A stretch of 64,000 nt of DNA. Source: Sphingomonas profundi. Lineage in GTDB: Bacteria; Pseudomonadota; Alphaproteobacteria; Sphingomonadales; Sphingomonadaceae. How positions within the stretch are numbered: position 1 is the first letter of the stretch; the number at the start of each line of letters is the position of its first letter. Below, piece by piece: positions 34,689-43,181 of this stretch. The notes beneath the pieces were generated by a model. That model had not been told where the DNA came from and made no database searches. It saw only the letters and a program-made list of their open reading frames with translations. A program made the position numbers and the translations under genes. Location: the NCBI RefSeq assembly GCF_009739515.1, contig NZ_CP046535.1, positions 3,457,501 to 3,521,500 of the forward strand, read 5' to 3'.

Positions 34689-37600
34689 ATGCGCTTCTCG
34701 CGCTTCTTCATCACCCGGCCGATCTTCGCCGGCGTGATCGCCGTGATGATCACCATCATCGGCGCGATCGCCTATCTGGCGCTGCCGGTCTCGCAATATC
34801 CGGATATCGTGCCGCCCACCGTCACGGTGACGGCGACCTATCCGGGCGCCTCGGCCGAAATCGTGGCCGAAACCGTCGCCGCCCCGATCGAGCAGGAGAT
34901 CAACGGCGTCGATCACATGCTCTACCAGTCCTCGCAATCGACCGGGGACGGGCAGGTGACGATCACCGTCACCTTCCGCATCGGCACCGATCTCGATGCC
35001 GCGCAGGTGCTGGTGCAGAACCGCGTGGCGGTCGCCGTGCCGCGCCTGCCGGAGGAGGTGCAGCGCCTCGGCGTCGTCACCCGCAAGACCTCGCCCGATT
35101 TCCTCATGGTCGTGAACCTCGTCTCGCCCGATCGCTCGCTCGATCGCGGCTACATCTCCAACTACGCGCTCACCCAGGTGCGCGATCGCCTGGCCCGCAT
35201 CGACGGCGTCGGCGACGTGCGGCTGTTCGGCGCGCGCGACTATGCGATGCGCGTGTGGATCGATCCCGGCCGCGCCGCCGCGCTGGATCTGACGGCGGGC
35301 GAGATCGTGGCGGCGCTGCGCGCGCAGAACGTGCAGGTCGCCGCCGGCACGCTCGGCCAGCCGCCCTATTCGCAGGGCAATGCCTTCCAGCTGAACGTGG
35401 AGACGCAGGGGCGGCTGACCGATCCCGCCCAGTTCGCCGACATCGTCATCCGCACGGATGGCGCGGGGCGGCAGGTGCGCGTGGCCGATGTCGCGCGTGT
35501 GGAGCTCGGCGCGCAGGATTATGCCACCAACACCTATCTCAGCGGCGAGCCGACGGTGATCGCCGCCGTGTTCCAGCGCCCCGGCTCGAACGCGCTGGCG
35601 GCGGCACAGGCGGTGTCGGCGGAGATGGCGGCGATGTCCGCGCGCTTCCCGAAGGGCCTCGCATACCGCGTCATCTACAACCCCACCGAGTTCATCGCCC
35701 AGTCGATCGACGCGGTGAAGCACACGCTGGTCGAGGCGATGATCCTGGTCGTGCTCGTCATCCTCGTCTTCCTGCAGAAATGGCGGGCGGCGATTATCCC
35801 GATCGTCGCCATCCCGGTCTCGCTGATCGGCACCTTCGCTGTGCTGGCGGCGGCCGGCTACTCGCTGAACACGCTCTCGCTGTTCGGGCTGGTGCTGGCG
35901 ATCGGCATCGTGGTGGACGATGCGATCGTCGTCGTCGAGAATGTCGAGCGCAACCTGGAGCACGGCCTCTCGCCGCTGGAGGCGGCGCGCACCTCGATGG
36001 ACGAGGTCGCCGGCGCGCTGGTCGCGATCGTGCTGGTGCTGTGCGCGGTGTTCGTGCCGACGATCTTCCTCAGCGGCCTCTCCGGCGCCTTCTACCGTCA
36101 GTTCGCGGTGACGATCTCCACCGCGACGGTCATCTCGCTGCTGCTCTCGCTCACCCTCTCGCCGGCGCTCGCCGTGCTGCTGCTGCGGCCGACCGCCCAG
36201 TCCGGCGGCGGCAACCGCGTCACCCGGCTGCTCCGCGCCCTCGGCGAGCGCTTCAACCGCGGGTTCGAGCGGATGAGCGACGGCTATGCCCGCCTCACCC
36301 GCCGGCTGGTGGGGATGCCGCGACGCATGATGGCCGCCTATGCGGGGCTGATCGCGCTCACCGCCGCGGTGTTCGTCGCGACGCCGACCGGCTTCGTGCC
36401 GGCGCAGGACCAGGGCTATTTCCTCACCGCCATCCAGCTGCCGCCCGGCGCATCGGTGGCGCGGACCGACGCGGTGATGCAGCAGGTGGCCAGGCGCATC
36501 CTGCCGCTGGCCGGGGTGAAAGGGGCGGTGATGCTCGCCGGCTTCGACGGCCCGTCGCAGACGCTCGCGCCCAACACCGCCGCCGCCTACATCCCGCTCA
36601 AGAGCTTCGAGGAGCGGGCGAAGCTCGGCGTCACCTATGCCGGCATCATGGATGCCGCGCGTCAGGCCACCGGCGACATCCGCGAGGCGCGCATCTTCGT
36701 GCTGCCGCCACCCTTGATCCAGGGGCTCGGCTCGGCCGGCGGCTATCGCCTGATGGTGAAGGACGAGGGCGATCGCGGCTATGCCGCGCTCGATCGCACC
36801 GCCACCGGGCTGATCGGCAAGGCCAACGGCACCGATGGGCTGGCGCAGGTCTACACCTTCTTCGAAACGGCCACGCCGCGCGTGTTCGCCGATGTCGATC
36901 GCGCCAAGGCGAACATGCTGGGCGTGCCGCCGGAAAGCGTGTTCGAGGCGCTTCAGGTCTATCTCGGCTCCGCCTTCGTCAACGACTTCAACCTGCTGGG
37001 CCGCACCTACCGGGTGACGGCACAGGCCGACGCGCCGTTCCGCAACACCACCGCCGATGTCGCCAACCTGAAGACGCGGTCCAATTCCGGCGCGATGGTG
37101 CCGCTCGGATCGGTCTCCACCTTCCGCGACAAGACTGGGCCGTACCGCGTCACGCGCTACAACCTGTTCCCGGCGGTGGAGGTGAACGGCGATACCGCGC
37201 CCGGCTACTCATCCGGCCAGTCGCTGGTGGCGATGGAGCGTCTGGCCGACGCCGCCTTGCCCGCCGGCTACACCCACGAATGGACGACGATGGCCTATCA
37301 GCAGAAGGCGGCCGGCGGCACGGCGGCGATCGTGTTCGCGATGGCGGTGCTGTTCGTCTTCCTGGTGCTGGCCGCGCAATATGAGAGCCTCACTCTGCCG
37401 CTCGCGATCATCCTGATCGTGCCGATGTGCCTGCTCGCCGCGATGACGGGGGTGAACCTGCGCGGCATGGACAACAATGTCCTGACGCAGATCGGCCTCG
37501 TCGTGCTGATCGCGCTGGCCGCCAAGAACGCGATCCTGGTCGTCGAGTTCGCCCGGCAGGCGGAGGCGCAGGACGGCCTCTCGCCGGCGGAGGCGGCGGT

Positions 37601-37862
37601 GCGCGCCGCCAGGGACCGGCTGCGGCCGATCCTGATGACCAGCCTCGCCTTCATCCTGGGCGCGGTGCCGCTGGTGATCGCCACCGGCGCGGGCGCGGAG
37701 CTGCGCCAGGCGCTCGGCACCGCGGTGTTCTTCGGGATGATCGGCGTGACCGGCTTCGGCCTGCTCTTCACGCCCACCTTCTACGTCGTCACCCGCGCGC
37801 TGGCGCAGCGGTTCGAGCGTCGCCGGCCCGCGACGGCCCCTGCGCTCCAGCCCGCCGAATAG
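34689..37862 (+). CDS. RND multidrug efflux permease (HAE-1 type)
   Basis: The 1057-residue protein starts MRFSRFFITRPIFAGVIAVM and has the typical AcrB/MexB layout: two sets of membrane helices, each after a first helix and large periplasmic loop. TM4 carries the proton-relay aspartates in GIVVDDAIVVVENV. A C-terminal repeat has QIGLVVLIALAAKNAILVVEF. The family exports drugs and other amphiphiles using proton flow, as trimers. TAGGAG at its stop provides the Shine-Dalgarno of the next gene. TetR control is predicted from the operators upstream of the operon. Confidence 0.95.
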   Translation: MRFSRFFITRPIFAGVIAVMITIIGAIAYLALPVSQYPDIVPPTVTVTATYPGASAEIVAETVAAPIEQEINGVDHMLYQSSQSTGDGQVTITVTFRIGTDLDAAQVLVQNRVAVAVPRLPEEVQRLGVVTRKTSPDFLMVVNLVSPDRSLDRGYISNYALTQVRDRLARIDGVGDVRLFGARDYAMRVWIDPGRAAALDLTAGEIVAALRAQNVQVAAGTLGQPPYSQGNAFQLNVETQGRLTDPAQFADIVIRTDGAGRQVRVADVARVELGAQDYATNTYLSGEPTVIAAVFQRPGSNALAAAQAVSAEMAAMSARFPKGLAYRVIYNPTEFIAQSIDAVKHTLVEAMILVVLVILVFLQKWRAAIIPIVAIPVSLIGTFAVLAAAGYSLNTLSLFGLVLAIGIVVDDAIVVVENVERNLEHGLSPLEAARTSMDEVAGALVAIVLVLCAVFVPTIFLSGLSGAFYRQFAVTISTATVISLLLSLTLSPALAVLLLRPTAQSGGGNRVTRLLRALGERFNRGFERMSDGYARLTRRLVGMPRRMMAAYAGLIALTAAVFVATPTGFVPAQDQGYFLTAIQLPPGASVARTDAVMQQVARRILPLAGVKGAVMLAGFDGPSQTLAPNTAAAYIPLKSFEERAKLGVTYAGIMDAARQATGDIREARIFVLPPPLIQGLGSAGGYRLMVKDEGDRGYAALDRTATGLIGKANGTDGLAQVYTFFETATPRVFADVDRAKANMLGVPPESVFEALQVYLGSAFVNDFNLLGRTYRVTAQADAPFRNTTADVANLKTRSNSGAMVPLGSVSTFRDKTGPYRVTRYNLFPAVEVNGDTAPGYSSGQSLVAMERLADAALPAGYTHEWTTMAYQQKAAGGTAAIVFAMAVLFVFLVLAAQYESLTLPLAIILIVPMCLLAAMTGVNLRGMDNNVLTQIGLVVLIALAAKNAILVVEFARQAEAQDGLSPAEAAVRAARDRLRPILMTSLAFILGAVPLVIATGAGAELRQALGTAVFFGMIGVTGFGLLFTPTFYVVTRALAQRFERRRPATAPALQPAE

Positions 37863-37873
37863 GAGCGATCCGC

Positions 37874-39331
37874 ATGAAGCCCGCCTTTCTCGCCACCCTT
37901 CCCGCGCTCGCCCTGGCCGCCTGCGCCGCCGGGCCGGACTATGTCGCGCCGGTGGCGCCGCCGGCCGCGACCGCCGGCTTCGCGACGGCGAACCCCGCCA
38001 CCGTCGCCGCGCCGGCCGACGATCGCTGGTGGCGGATGTACGAGGATCCGGTGCTCGACGGCCTCGTCGCCGACGCGCTCGCCGCGAACACCGATGTGCG
38101 CGTCGCGGTCGCGCGGCTGGACCGTGCCCGCGCCACCCTGCGCGAGGCGAAGACCGATCGCGAGCCGCAGGCCGCCATCGGTGCGGGCGGCAGCTACGGC
38201 CGGACCGCGCAGATCCAGTCGCTGCCCGGACTGGATCGGGAGCGGGCGACCTACGATGCCGGGCTGGACGTGCGCTACGAGGTGGATCTGGCCGGCCGCG
38301 TCCGCCGCAACGTGGAGGCGGCGCGCGGCGACGTGGGCGCGGCGGCGGCCGATGCCGATGCCGTGCGCGTCGCCATCGTCGCCGCCACGACCCGCGCCTA
38401 TGTCGACGCCGCAGCGGCGGCGGAACGGCTGGCGGTGGCCACGCGCATCGTGGCGCTGCTCGATCGATCGGCCACGCTCACCATGAAGCGGGTCGAGGCG
38501 GGCCGCGCCGCGAAGCTGGATGCGGTGCGCATCGCCGCGCTGCGCGATCAGCGCGCCGCCCTGGTGCCGGCGATCGCGGCGGAGCGGCAGGCCGCCCTGT
38601 TCCGCCTCGCCACCCTCACCGGCCGCACGCCGCAGGATCTGCCGCCGCAGGCGGCGATGCGCGCCACCACCCCCCGGCTGGCACGGCCGATCCCGATCGG
38701 TGACGGCGCCGCCCTGCTCGCCCGCCGGCCGGACGTGCGCGCGGCCGAGCGCCGCCTGGCCGCGGCCACCGCGCGGATCGGCGTCGCCACGGCCGAGCTC
38801 TACCCGCAGATCTCGCTCGGCGGATCGATCGGCGCCACCGCCACCGGCCTGAGCGATATCTTCACCGGCGGCGCGTTTCGCTGGCTGCTCGGCCCGCTGC
38901 TCAGCTGGACGGTCAACCAGTCCGCCGCCCGCGCCCGCATCGCCGGGGCAGAGGCGGACATGCGCGGCGCCCTCGCCACGTTCGACGGCAGCGTCCTGAT
39001 CGCGCTGGAGGAGACCGAGACCGCCCTCTCCACCTACGCCCGAGAGCTCGATCGGCGCGCCCGCCTGCAATCCGCGCGGGACAATGCCGCCAGCGCCGCG
39101 CGCGTCACCCGCGCCCGCCAGCGCGAGGGGCAGATCGACTTCCTTGAGGTGCTGGATGCCGAGCGCACCTTCGCCGATGCCGACGCCGATCTCGCTTCCG
39201 CCGACGCCCGCATCGCGGCCACGCAGGTCGATCTGTTCCGCGCGCTCGGCGGCGGGTGGCAGGCGGCGGGTGGCGGGGCAGGCGACCTGTCCGGATCCGC
39301 CGGTCAGAACCGCAGCCTGGCGCCCACCTGA
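37874..39331 (+). CDS. Outer-membrane efflux lipoprotein (NodT/OprM family)
   Basis: The 485-residue protein has a lipoprotein signal (LPALALAACAAG, lipidated Cys about 17), then GPDYVAPVAPP and the tandem OEP domains (WWRMYEDPVLDGLVADALAAN; RRPDVRAAERRLAAATARIGVATAELYP; LSWTVNQSAARARIAGAEADM). It forms the channel part of the tripartite pump. The ATG is 11 bases after the permease stop, with AGGAG between. Its last 28 bases overlap tail-to-tail with the convergent TonB receptor gene. Confidence 0.93.
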   Translation: MKPAFLATLPALALAACAAGPDYVAPVAPPAATAGFATANPATVAAPADDRWWRMYEDPVLDGLVADALAANTDVRVAVARLDRARATLREAKTDREPQAAIGAGGSYGRTAQIQSLPGLDRERATYDAGLDVRYEVDLAGRVRRNVEAARGDVGAAAADADAVRVAIVAATTRAYVDAAAAAERLAVATRIVALLDRSATLTMKRVEAGRAAKLDAVRIAALRDQRAALVPAIAAERQAALFRLATLTGRTPQDLPPQAAMRATTPRLARPIPIGDGAALLARRPDVRAAERRLAAATARIGVATAELYPQISLGGSIGATATGLSDIFTGGAFRWLLGPLLSWTVNQSAARARIAGAEADMRGALATFDGSVLIALEETETALSTYARELDRRARLQSARDNAASAARVTRARQREGQIDFLEVLDAERTFADADADLASADARIAATQVDLFRALGGGWQAAGGGAGDLSGSAGQNRSLAPT

Positions 39332-41766
39332 ACCGAACGCGGCGCACCGGGCGCGTAGAAGGTGGAACCCAGCAGCGGCCGCTCGCCATCCACCACCGGC
39401 CCGGCGAAGGGCCGCGCCACGAAATTGCCGGCGGCATCGAAGCCGGTCGATCCTAGCTGCGCGGCCGTCTCATACGCCTTGTCGAACAGATTGTTCACCT
39501 GCGCGAACAGTGTGACGCGCCGCACCGGCCGCACCTCCGCGCCCACGTTGAACACCGCATAACCGCGCGTCCGGCCCCGCCCGAGATAGTAGACGCCGTC
39601 GGGCTCGTGCGCGCCATTCTCGTTACCGCGGGCGTACACGCCGGAGACGGCGATCATGTCGAGGCTCAGCGACACGCGCTCCACCGGATCCCAGCCGATC
39701 GTCGCCTTCAGCAGGTGGCGGGGGATCAGCGGGATGCGATCGCCCTTGGCGATCTCGATGTCGCCCTCGAAGCCGGGCGCCGGCCCGTCGTTCGCGCTGT
39801 TGCCCTGTCCGCCCACGCTCTCCTCGCTGCGATAGGTCGCGTCGAGGAAAGTATAATAGAGCGACAGCCGCAGCGTGGCGGTGGCGTAGCGCGCGTCCAG
39901 ATCGACGCCCTGCCGCCGGGTGCGGCCGAAGTTGCGGAAATAGCCGAAGCCGGCCGTATCGTCGGCGACGAAGAGGATGTCGTCGCGATTGTCGATGCGG
40001 AACGCGCCCAGCCGCCACGTCAGCCGCCCGGCGCCGCCATGCACGCCCGCCTCGAAGGTGGTGGCGACCACCTGGTCCAGCGGCGGATCGCCGGCCAGCG
40101 CGTTCGGCAGACGGCACGGGCTCTCCGGATCGGCACAGCCGAGCTCGATCGCGGACGGCGCCCGGCTGGTCTGCGCGACCGCCGCGTCCAGCCCGATCGC
40201 GCCGGCGGGATCCCACGCGATCGAGACGGCCGGGTTCAGCCGATCGAAGCGGTGATCGCCGTCCAGCGAGCCGGTGCCGCCGCCGGGCGTGATCCCGTCG
40301 CGATTATGCACCGTGGTGCGATCGTAGCGGGCGGAGAGATCGATCCGGAGCGTGGCGGTGGGGTGCAGCGTATCCAGCCCGTAGAGGCCGAAGCTGGTCG
40401 TGCGTCCGGTGAGATCGACGCGCGCGTCGAACGCGGTCTCCGAATCCTGGCTGCCGTCGGCGAACGCGCCCGGCCCCGCCACCGGCACCACGCCGCGATC
40501 GGCCGTCAGGTAGCCGAACTGGGAGGTCTGGCCGAACACGGCCTTGCTGCGGACGTAGCTGCCGCCCAGGGTCAGGCGATTGTCCAGCCCGCCAAGGGGC
40601 GCCGCCAGCGCCAGTTCCAGCGTGCCGCCGGCTTCGTGCTGGCGGGTGGCGGAACGGTTGATCAGGCCGTTGCATTTCTCGTTCGGCTCGCTGTTCAGCA
40701 GCACGTTGGCGATGCAGCGGACGCGCGGAAAGGGCGTGTCGGCCTGGCTCTCGCCGCTCGCCGGAACGCCGGTGATGCCGGCGGCCGCCAGCGCGGCGCG
40801 CTCGGCCGCGCTCGGCTGGTAGACATTCTCGCCCAGCGCATCCTCGTTGATGTCGCCGTTGAAGGTGCGCGTGCGGATGCGGCGATAGAAGGCGTTGCCG
40901 GAGAGCGTGAGCGCCCCAGACAGATCGTGCGTGCCGGTGAGGTTCACCAGCACCGCGCGGTTCCGCGTGGTGTCGGGCTGGGTGTAGACGCTGTCGCGGT
41001 CGCGTTGCAGCAGGCGCTGCTCCTGCAGGCCGTTGCCGTTGAGATCGGTGTCGGCGAAGCTCGTCGAGAGCGCGATCCGCGTGCCCGCGGCCGACCAGCC
41101 GAGCTTGCCGAACAGCTGGTAGGCCTCGGACGGCGAGAAATCGCGCCAGCCCCGCTCGGCGAAATAGTCGCCGCTCGCGAACCAGTCGAACGCGCCGGCC
41201 TTGCCGCCCGCCTGCCCCTCGAAGATGCGCCGCCGGAACGAGCCGTAGCTGCCCTCCAGCGCCACGCCCGGATCGGAGAGGCCGTCCTTCGTCCGCACCG
41301 AAAGCGCGCCGCCCAGCGAATTGCGCCCGAACAGCGGGTTCGATCCCGGCACGAGGCTGACCGATCGGATCGCCGACTTCGGGATCAGATCCCAGCTCAC
41401 GACGTCGCCGAACGGCTGGTTCACCCGCACGCCATCGACGTAGACGGACAGGCCCTGCGGCGTGCCCAGCAGCGGCGACGCGGTGAAACCGCGATAGTTG
41501 ATGTCGGGCTGCAGCGGGTTGTTCTGCACGTCGTTGACGAAGATGCCGCCGGTCATCCGCTTCAGATAGTCGGTCAGGTCGGTCGCGTGCGCCGCCTCGA
41601 TCTGCTCGTCGCTCGCCGCCTGCGCCGGGAAGGCCGGCGCACCCGTGCCCGTGTCGCCGAGCGGCGTCTGGCCGATGACGACGATGTCGGCCGGCGCGGC
41701 CCGCGCCGGCCCCGCGCCGGGCGCCGCCATCGCGGCTACGCCGGCAAGCAGCACGCTGCGGATCAT
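39304..41766 (-). CDS. TonB-dependent outer-membrane receptor 1
   Basis: The 820-residue protein has a signal peptide (MIRSVLLAGVAAMAAPGAGP...) followed by DIVVIGQ, a TonB-box-like signature. It then has a plug domain (FVNDVQNNPLQPDINYRGF, GLSVYVDGVRVNQPFGDVV, VSLVPGSNPLFGRNSLGGA) and a beta-barrel ending in VQVGARLRF. Such receptors import iron chelates, vitamins or sugars; the ligand is not evident. GGGAG lies about 7 bases before the ATG at 41766. The minus-strand GATAAT at 41907-41912 could be its -10. It converges on the efflux operon with a 28-base overlap. Confidence 0.9.
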   Translation of the reverse strand: MIRSVLLAGVAAMAAPGAGPARAAPADIVVIGQTPLGDTGTGAPAFPAQAASDEQIEAAHATDLTDYLKRMTGGIFVNDVQNNPLQPDINYRGFTASPLLGTPQGLSVYVDGVRVNQPFGDVVSWDLIPKSAIRSVSLVPGSNPLFGRNSLGGALSVRTKDGLSDPGVALEGSYGSFRRRIFEGQAGGKAGAFDWFASGDYFAERGWRDFSPSEAYQLFGKLGWSAAGTRIALSTSFADTDLNGNGLQEQRLLQRDRDSVYTQPDTTRNRAVLVNLTGTHDLSGALTLSGNAFYRRIRTRTFNGDINEDALGENVYQPSAAERAALAAAGITGVPASGESQADTPFPRVRCIANVLLNSEPNEKCNGLINRSATRQHEAGGTLELALAAPLGGLDNRLTLGGSYVRSKAVFGQTSQFGYLTADRGVVPVAGPGAFADGSQDSETAFDARVDLTGRTTSFGLYGLDTLHPTATLRIDLSARYDRTTVHNRDGITPGGGTGSLDGDHRFDRLNPAVSIAWDPAGAIGLDAAVAQTSRAPSAIELGCADPESPCRLPNALAGDPPLDQVVATTFEAGVHGGAGRLTWRLGAFRIDNRDDILFVADDTAGFGYFRNFGRTRRQGVDLDARYATATLRLSLYYTFLDATYRSEESVGGQGNSANDGPAPGFEGDIEIAKGDRIPLIPRHLLKATIGWDPVERVSLSLDMIAVSGVYARGNENGAHEPDGVYYLGRGRTRGYAVFNVGAEVRPVRRVTLFAQVNNLFDKAYETAAQLGSTGFDAAGNFVARPFAGPVVDGERPLLGSTFYAPGAPRSVQVGARLRF

Positions 41767-42146
41767 CACCGTCTCCCACCCGTTCACTATGCTTCCCTAT
41801 GATCGTGCGCCGCCGGCCCGAGAGGAGGCCCGGTACGGCCCTCGCCATCGCGGGGCCACCCGGAGCGTTCCGCGCAACGGCATGGGCCGGGGCCGGGTGC
41901 GCGGCAATTATCCCTTTGTGCAATGGCCGGAGCACGCGGAGGGCATGGAGCGGCACCGATGAGAGGGCGCGGGCGAGCGATCGTCCAGGTGCGCGCAGCA
42001 TTGCCGGCATGGTTTGTGATCCACGCGGCGCTACCCGACGGCATGCGAGGCATGGCCGCCGGCTGCGCCGCATCGCCGGCGTGCCGCTGATCCCGATGGT
42101 GCGAGCGCAACGCCCGCCCCGCGCCCTGATCGCCGTGTCCGGCCAC
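41767..42146. other. Region between TonB receptor 1 and the small RNA unit
   Basis: About 380 bases without a convincing gene. Several open frames exist but none has a Shine-Dalgarno plus plausible protein. I looked for a cobalamin riboswitch box upstream of the receptor and did not see one. A possible -10 (GATAAT, minus strand, 41907-41912) is the only promoter hint. Confidence 0.4.
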
Positions 42147-42178
42147 GAAAAAACCGCCGGAGCGCGAAGCTCCGGCGG
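42147..42178 (-). terminator. Strong intrinsic terminator of the small RNA unit
   Basis: On the minus strand a 10-bp stem CCGCCGGAGC/GCTCCGGCGG (42169-42178 with 42154-42163) closes a UUCGC loop and is followed by TTTTTTC (42147-42153). This is an ideal rho-independent terminator for transcripts running leftward. On the plus strand only CCTTTTA follows, so it is directional. Confidence 0.85.
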
Positions 42179-42245
42179 CCTTTTACATGGTCAGCGGCCG
42201 GAAGTGCCGGCCCGGGAGACCCATGCTACCACAAGGGCTAAGCCC

Positions 42246-42302
42246 TCAGGCGCGCATCCCCCGAACGGACTGAACCGACCTCATTACTGAACCATGAGAC
42301 AT
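42246..42302 (-). CDS. 18-residue leader-type peptide with an extended Shine-Dalgarno
   Basis: ATG at 42302 opens a short frame MSHGSVMRSVQSVRGMRA ending in TGA at 42246. Upstream, GAAAGGAGGTGATCC is complementary to essentially the whole single-stranded 3' tail of 16S rRNA (GGAUCACCUCCUUUC), with 7 bases from AGGAGG to ATG, the best-looking ribosome site in the window. The peptide is basic (four Arg) and not hydrophobic. It may be a regulatory leader peptide, or its translation itself may matter rather than the product. Confidence 0.5.
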   Translation of the reverse strand: MSHGSVMRSVQSVRGMRA

Positions 42303-42400
42303 CGGATCACCTCCTTTCGCTAAGTTGTCGACACGACGGAATGTGCGTGATCGCGCTGCGCTGCGCAAGAGTCCGCGATCATTTTTTCGCCCGCGCCTGC

Positions 42401-42934
42401 TCAGCCGCGGCAATCCTCGATCACCCGCGCGAATTCGGGCCATGACGGGATCACCAGGCGGGCCGTGCCGCTCACCGCGACGACGAAGCGGCCGCGGCTG
42501 AACGCCATCCTATCGAAGAAAGGGTCGCGCGCCGGCACCGCGATGCCCAGCGCCGCGCCGCCATCGGGTGCGACCGCGAAGGCGCGGTTCCCGGCGGAGG
42601 TGGTGATCGCCATCGTCGCGGCGGCCACGGGCGTGGCGACGGAGCGGGCGAGCGTCACCGTGCGCGTCGCCGTCGCGCAGCGCACCGTGAAGTCCGCCGT
42701 GGCGCCCGCCCGGCCGAAGCGTGCGGCCGATCCGCCTGCCTCCGCGGCGTAGCGCCAGTCGCCGGGGGTCAGCGGAATATCGCGCCAGTCGGTGGTCGCC
42801 GGCGGCGGCGGCGCCACCACCGGCACCGGCACGCGCGGCGGCGGGGCCTGCACCACCTTCGGCGCCACGCAGGCCGAAGCGAGCAGGCCTGCCGCAAGCG
42901 CGAAGCGACGGCGGGCGGAGCGGGCGTCTGTCAT
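42401..42934 (-). CDS. Putative lipoprotein, unknown function
   Basis: The 177-residue protein has a lipoprotein signal (RRRFALAAGLLASACVAPK, lipid Cys in LLASAC) and a proline-rich stretch (PPPRVPVPVVAPPPP), then one compact domain (WRDIPLTPGDWRYAAEAGG ... FTVRCATATRTVTLARSV ... GIAVPARDPFFDRMAFSRGR). It is probably a periplasmic domain on a flexible tether. I do not recognise the family with certainty. The start at 42934 gives the shortest sensible signal; the frame is open further upstream. Confidence 0.75.
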   Translation of the reverse strand: MTDARSARRRFALAAGLLASACVAPKVVQAPPPRVPVPVVAPPPPATTDWRDIPLTPGDWRYAAEAGGSAARFGRAGATADFTVRCATATRTVTLARSVATPVAAATMAITTSAGNRAFAVAPDGGAALGIAVPARDPFFDRMAFSRGRFVVAVSGTARLVIPSWPEFARVIEDCRG

Positions 42935-43181
42935 GCTGCCGGGCATGGTCGATCCGACCGCGAGAGGAAAGGGCCATCCGTCGCGGCGCGCCGTGAGCGG
43001 GACGGATCGGCGGATGCGCATGCGCGCGCGACCAGCGTGGCGGCGCGGCGCCACATTGGCCGCCGCGACTTACGGCACCAGCGCGATACGGGCTGCCCGG
43101 CGCGTCGCAATCCACCAAGCGCAGGCGGAGAGACGTCCGGCGCGTCCGGCATCCCCGTCCCGCGACCGCCGCACTTTCCGC
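42935..43181. other. Intergenic gap between uvrB and the lipoprotein gene
   Basis: This 247-base gap lies after the uvrB stop and before the lipoprotein start, both on the minus strand. I see no terminator with a U-run, no promoter of note and no convincing short gene. Confidence 0.4.

Larger units (their letters stand above)
42147..42345 (-). ncRNA. Candidate structured small RNA / dual-function mRNA of about 200 nt
   Basis: The unit runs leftward from a weak promoter near 42345-42385 (TTGCGC at about 42366-42371) to the terminator at 42147. It contains, in order, TGTCGACA (42326-42333), a 15-base sequence complementary to the 16S rRNA 3' end (42304-42318) and an 18-codon ORF (42246-42302). 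A structured tail follows: GGGC-UUA-GCCC (42235-42245), then CATGGGTC paired with GACCATG enclosing GGCCGG-CACUU-CCGGCC, then the terminator. I know no described RNA family with this plan. The exact 5' end is unknown. Confidence 0.5.

Noticed and set aside
41767-42146. Possible cobalamin or other riboswitch before TonB receptor 1
   Set aside because: No B12 box or other known conserved motif was found by eye on the minus strand.
42304-42318. Plus-strand similarity to the 16S rRNA 3' end (GGATCACCTCCTTTC)
   Set aside because: Only 15 bases match and no other rRNA sequence is nearby; it is better read on the minus strand as an extended Shine-Dalgarno.
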